A stretch of DNA of 53,503 nt from an uncultured Bacteroidales bacterium (lineage in GTDB: Bacteria > Bacteroidota > Bacteroidia > Bacteroidales > Paludibacteraceae). Both the position numbers and the translations under genes were made by a program. Location: NCBI GenBank assembly GCA_946059305.1, contig CAMGMU010000006.1, forward strand, positions 1 to 53,503, given 5' to 3'. The notes under the pieces were generated by a model. It was not told the origin of the DNA and ran no database searches. It worked only from the letters and a program-made list of their open reading frames with translations. Positions 50,628-53,503 of this stretch are shown piece by piece (position 1 is the stretch's first letter; every line of letters begins with the position of its first letter).

Positions 50628-52724
50628 ATGGTATTTAAAAGAAATCTTATTACAGCAGCACTCCCCTACGCCAATGGTCCCGTTCATATCGGACACCTCG
50701 CAGGCGTATATGTTCCTGCGGATATTTACGTTCGTTATTTACGTCTGAAGCATCGTCCGGTACTCTTTATTGGCGGTTCAGACGAACATGGTGTACCCGT
50801 TACTATCCGCGCAAGAAAGGAAGGAATCACCGTGCAGGAAGTAGTGGATCGCTACCACAATCTTATCAAGAAATCATTTGAGGATTTCGGCATTTCGTTT
50901 GATATTTACAGCCGTACAACCTCTTCCATCCACCATCAGTTTGCCTCTGACTATTTCAAGCACCTGTATGACAACGGCAAGTTCATTGAGCAGATATCCG
51001 AGCAGTTCTACGATGAGCAAACAGGGCATTTCCTTACCGATCGCAATATCCGCGGCGAGTGCCCTCATTGCCATTCTCTTGGCGCATATGGCGACCAATG
51101 CGAGAAATGCGGTAGTACCCTATCGCCGGAAGAACTAATCAATCCGTACAATGCCGAAACGGGCAATCCGCTCGTTAAGAAAGCCACCAAACATTGGTAT
51201 CTCCCGCTTGAGCAACACGAGCCTTGGCTCCGCGAATGGATTCTTGAGAATCACAAAGAATGGCGCTCGAATGTGTATGGTCAGTGCAAATCATGGCTCG
51301 ATGGAGGTCTTCGTCCGCGTGCCGTAACCCGCGACCTGGATTGGGGCATTCCAGTGCCCGTAGAAGGAGCAGAAGGTAAAGTGCTTTACGTATGGTTCGA
51401 TGCGCCTATTGGCTATATCTCCAACACGAAAGAGCTCTGTGATCAGCATCCCGAACTCGGCTCATGGGAGACGTGGTGGAAAGACCCGGAAACACGTCTC
51501 ATACATTTCATCGGCAAAGACAATATCGTGTTCCACTGCATCGTTTTCCCTGCAATGCTCAAGGCTCACGGCGATTATATCTTGCCCGATAACGTACCTT
51601 CAAACGAGTTCCTCAACCTCGAAGGCGATAAGATCTCTACTTCACGCAATTGGGCGGTATGGCTCAACGAATACCTCGTTGACATGCCCGGTAAGCAAGA
51701 TGTACTGCGCTATGTTTTGACCGCCAATGCTCCGGAAACCAAAGATAATGATTTTACATGGAAAGACTATCAGGCTCGCAATAACAACGAACTCGTAGCT
51801 ATCTTCGGAAATTTCGTAAACCGAGCCATGAAGCTCACCGAGAAGTATTTTGAAGGAAAAGTACCGACAGCAACTGAGCTTACTGACTACGACCGCCAAA
51901 CGCTTGAAGATTTCTGCCATGTTAAAGAGCGCGTAGAGACACTGCTCGAAGAGTTCAAGTTCCGCGATGCTCAGAAAGAGGCGATGGAGTTGGCACGCAT
52001 TGGCAATAAATACTTGGCAGAAACGGAGCCTTGGAAATTGGCAAAGACCGATATGGAGCGTGTAGGCACAATCCTGAATCTCTCGCTCCAAATCAGCGCC
52101 AACCTGGCCATTGCGTTTGAGCCTTTCCTGCCGTTCTCTGCTGAGAAACTGAGAGGCATGCTCAATATGCAATCGTTTGACTGGGATCAGCTCGGTCAAA
52201 CCGATTTGCTCCCTGCAGGCCATCAACTCGGCGAATCCGTTTTGTTGTTTGAAAAGATAGAAGATGAGGTTATCCAGAAGCAGATTGACCGCTTGGAGCG
52301 CATCAAAAAGGAGAACGAGCAGAAAGAGCAGGAGGAAATCCTCAAGAATTGGCGTCCTGACCCTATAAAAGCAGACACTTCTATTGATGAGTTTGATAAA
52401 ACGGACATCCGGGTTGGTACAGTCATTGCATGCGAGAAAGTGAAGAAATCCGACAAGCTTCTCCGCCTAACCATTGACGATGGCATGGCAGATACCCGAT
52501 CAGAAGGACAACCATATCGCACGATCCTCTCGGGCATTGCGCTCAGCTACCCTAACCCTGAGGTATTGGTAGGTAAGCAGATTCTCTTCATTGCCAACTT
52601 CCCTCCTCGCAAAATGATGGGTATAGAGAGCCAGGGAATGGTGCTTTCGGCTGTCGATGCTAATGGCAAATTGGTAGTAACCTCGCTTACAGCACCCGTT
52701 AAAAATGGCGCACAAGTAGGTTAA
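50628..52724 (+). CDS. metG: Methionyl-tRNA synthetase
   Basis: 698 residues. The HIGH motif is in [11 protein letters not shown] (17-27). A four-Cys zinc knot (CPHC...CEKC, about 145-162) and the KMSKS equivalent KISTSRNW (about 335-342) follow. The anticodon-binding helical domain ends near 555. After a charged linker ([11 protein letters not shown]) a C-terminal tRNA-binding OB domain (about 590-698; [20 protein letters not shown]) allows dimerisation. It follows cdaA by 32 bases and ends at a terminator. Confidence 0.97.
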   Translation: MVFKRNLITAALPYANGPVHIGHLAGVYVPADIYVRYLRLKHRPVLFIGGSDEHGVPVTIRARKEGITVQEVVDRYHNLIKKSFEDFGISFDIYSRTTSSIHHQFASDYFKHLYDNGKFIEQISEQFYDEQTGHFLTDRNIRGECPHCHSLGAYGDQCEKCGSTLSPEELINPYNAETGNPLVKKATKHWYLPLEQHEPWLREWILENHKEWRSNVYGQCKSWLDGGLRPRAVTRDLDWGIPVPVEGAEGKVLYVWFDAPIGYISNTKELCDQHPELGSWETWWKDPETRLIHFIGKDNIVFHCIVFPAMLKAHGDYILPDNVPSNEFLNLEGDKISTSRNWAVWLNEYLVDMPGKQDVLRYVLTANAPETKDNDFTWKDYQARNNNELVAIFGNFVNRAMKLTEKYFEGKVPTATELTDYDRQTLEDFCHVKERVETLLEEFKFRDAQKEAMELARIGNKYLAETEPWKLAKTDMERVGTILNLSLQISANLAIAFEPFLPFSAEKLRGMLNMQSFDWDQLGQTDLLPAGHQLGESVLLFEKIEDEVIQKQIDRLERIKKENEQKEQEEILKNWRPDPIKADTSIDEFDKTDIRVGTVIACEKVKKSDKLLRLTIDDGMADTRSEGQPYRTILSGIALSYPNPEVLVGKQILFIANFPPRKMMGIESQGMVLSAVDANGKLVVTSLTAPVKNGAQVG

Positions 52725-52777
52725 TTCACTTTTGTATAAATCTGCTTTACGCTTAATATCAGCATCATAAAAAAGCC

Positions 52778-52814
52778 AAAAAAGGCGCTTTTCGCACAGA
52801 AAAGTGCCTTTTTT
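52778..52814 (+). terminator. Terminator of metG
   Basis: AAAAAAGGCGCTTTTC (52778-52793) pairs with GAAAAGTGCCTTTTTT (52799-52814) with one G-T pair; the 3' arm supplies the T-run. Confidence 0.88.
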
Positions 52815-52834
52815 ACTCTTTTTTTGCGAAAAAA

Positions 52835-52866
52835 TTTGGTCAATTCAAAAAAAAGCAGTACCTTTG
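52835..52866 (+). promoter_or_regulatory. Promoter of the tRNA(CAT) gene
   Basis: TTTG (52835-52838), 20 bases, TACCTTTG (52859-52866), an exact consensus. The leader is about 100 bases long. Confidence 0.85.
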
Positions 52867-52899
52867 CACTCCGGAATGAGAAACGCACATGTATTCCAT

Positions 52900-52941
52900 T
52901 GATGAAGCGCATCTCTCAACTGATGAAGCGCATCTCTCAAC
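52900..52941 (+). repeat. Perfect 21-base tandem duplication in the tRNA leader
   Basis: TGATGAAGCGCATCTCTCAAC occurs at 52900-52920 and again, identical, at 52921-52941. It lies in the transcribed leader between the promoter and the tRNA. Confidence 0.9.
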
Positions 52942-52970
52942 CGACATAGCATCGATTTCAAAATCGTCGC

Positions 52971-53044
52971 GGCGGGATAGCTCAGCTGGTTAGAGCGCAT
53001 GATTCATAATCATGAGGTCCCCAGTTCAATCCTGGGTCCCGCTA
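52971..53044 (+). tRNA. tRNA-Met (anticodon CAT), elongator type
   Basis: The 74-base cloverleaf has acceptor GGCGGGA with TCCCGCT, TA at 8-9, anticodon arm CATGA-TTCATAA-TCATG and T arm CCCAG-TTCAATC-CTGGG, with discriminator A. The genomic CCA at 53045-53047 may be an encoded CCA end or chance. The full first acceptor pair argues against an initiator tRNA. tRNA-Ile2, whose CAT is modified, cannot be ruled out from sequence alone. Confidence 0.88.
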
Positions 53045-53051
53045 CCATCAG

Positions 53052-53084
53052 TCAGTCTGTCAATACGGCAGACTGATTTCTTTT
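53052..53084 (+). terminator. Terminator after tRNA(CAT)
   Basis: TCAGTCTG (53052-53059) pairs with CAGACTGA (53069-53076), followed by TTTCTTTT. Confidence 0.85.
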
Positions 53085-53097
53085 GCATGACGAGATA

Positions 53098-53128
53098 ATC
53101 CCACCGCTTTCGCGATGGGATTTTCTTA
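53098..53128 (+). terminator. Second hairpin with T-rich tail
   Basis: ATCCCA (53098-53103) pairs with TGGGAT (53116-53121), extended inside by CGC/GCG around TTTC; TTTCTTATT follows. A backup terminator, or the end of a transcript arriving from the right. Confidence 0.65.
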
Positions 53129-53153
53129 TTTATACTCAGCAGAATTTATTCGT

Positions 53154-53415
53154 CCCCTCCGGCCTTTTGGAACGCGCCTTAGCGCTTGGAACGCCCGAAG
53201 GGCTATGGCCCGCCGCTTCGCGGCCCTTGTATTGTTCATTGGCAGGAGATAATATCTCCGTCCTATTATCCCATGACCCGCCCTCCGGGCCTCTGGAACC
53301 ATCTGGACCACCCTTCGGGCTTCTGGAACAGAGCCTCAGGCTCTACCTGGAACGCGCGAAGCGCCTCTGGACCGGCCCTCCGGCCCTCTGGAACGCGCGA
53401 AGCGCTAATGGACCG
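53154..53415. repeat. Array of short GC-rich hairpins joined by TGGAAC/TGGACC linkers
   Basis: At least nine small palindromes with 3-6 base-pair stems and 3-4 base loops follow each other: GCGC-CTTA-GCGC, GCCC-GAA-GGGC, CCGC-TTC-GCGG, GGAGAT-AAT-ATCTCC, GCCC-TCC-GGGC, CCC-TTC-GGG, AGAGCC-TCA-GGCTCT, GCGC-GAA-GCGC (twice) and GGCC-CTCC-GGCC. Between most of them stands CTGGAAC or CTGGACC. Stems differ in sequence but pair internally. GC content is far above the surroundings. Apparent frames across it on both strands are artefacts. The right end merges with the start of a minus-strand gene. Confidence 0.8.
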
Positions 53416-53486
53416 CCCAGTTGCTTGAACGTGAGATTGCCGGCGGAGCCGTTGAGTTTGCTGATGATTCCTTTAAGAATTGCCAT
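53343..53486 (-). pseudogene. 5' fragment of a Bacteroidales gene running into the hairpin array
   Basis: ATG at 53486 begins a 47-residue frame. Its first 25 residues, MAILKGIISKLNGSAGNLTF then KQLGG, resemble the start of a family of small Bacteroidales proteins (DUF6266-like, which begin with a Lys-Gly rich stretch and a Gly-x-Gly-Asn motif). From residue 26 the frame reads hairpin-array sequence and stops at a TAG. The rest of the gene is not visible. The likely reading is a gene truncated by array insertion or recombination; a short real peptide cannot be excluded. Confidence 0.4.
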
Positions 53487-53503
53487 AATAAAAATTGTTT
53501 TAG

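Noticed and set aside
53186..53428. An 80-codon plus-strand frame rich in Pro, Gly and Trp.
   Set aside because: It is a reading of the hairpin array; residues repeat with the units.

Overview
The window is a piece of a Bacteroidales (phylum Bacteroidota) chromosome, probably from a lineage not close to a well-studied species. Three things point there. Promoters follow the Bacteroidota pattern TTTG, 19-20 bases, TAnnTTTG, found before many genes and most of the tRNAs. The gene families are typical of the order: fused NfnAB-type oxidoreductase, THUMP methyltransferase, MutL without the endonuclease motif, a GldJ/GldK-like lipoprotein, an ExbB-ExbD-ExbD cluster, and a nucleoside kinase with a ThrRS-like N-terminus. 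The tmRNA encodes a tag ending SYALAA. Almost all genes are housekeeping; no prophage, transposase or CRISPR array is visible.

Layout. 1-1034 is non-coding and repeat-rich. 1035-4421: ribonuclease H, tRNA-Arg, TPM-domain protein, LemA and DUF2461. 4626-12477: DUF1846 protein, tRNA-Pro, topA, a CAAX protease, a small membrane-anchored protein and parE. 12848-14512: acyl-CoA synthetase. 14513-15691: a second gene-free, repeat-rich stretch resembling the first. 15692-19515: SulP transporter, smpB, gpmI. 19726-26557 is all minus strand: NfnAB fusion, deoC, psd, SRPBCC protein, a divergent pyrE, a lipoprotein and a HAD phosphatase. 26803-35354: OmpA/TPR lipoprotein, tmRNA, M23 peptidase, U32 peptidase, a probable small RNA, two tRNA-Ser, THUMP methyltransferase, queA, tatD. 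35528-46565 is a long plus-strand block: the ExbB/ExbD energising module, mutL, a metallophosphatase, nucleoside kinase, SPOR protein, folE, hpt, adk, obg. 46649-48740 (minus): gcvH and the GldJ/K-like lipoprotein. 48950-52724 (plus): folP, cdaA, metG. The window ends with a tRNA(CAT) and an array of short GC-rich hairpins that runs into a broken gene start.

Functional links: smpB and tmRNA together form the trans-translation system. folE and folP belong to folate synthesis; hpt, adk, pyrE-like and deoC to nucleotide metabolism and salvage; topA and parE to DNA topology. queA and the U32 protein modify tRNA, while the THUMP protein probably modifies rRNA. CdaA makes c-di-AMP.

The most promising undescribed elements are non-coding: a compact minus-strand small RNA gene (about 31326-31399) with promoter and terminator of matching polarity; the hairpin array at 53154-53415, whose stems differ in sequence but keep pairing; and a two-copy non-coding cassette (835-949 and 15367-15481) in two intergenic regions of similar architecture. 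The divergent PyrE, whose PRPP loop is altered, is the oddest protein. Everything here comes from reading the sequence; no database search or structure prediction was run.
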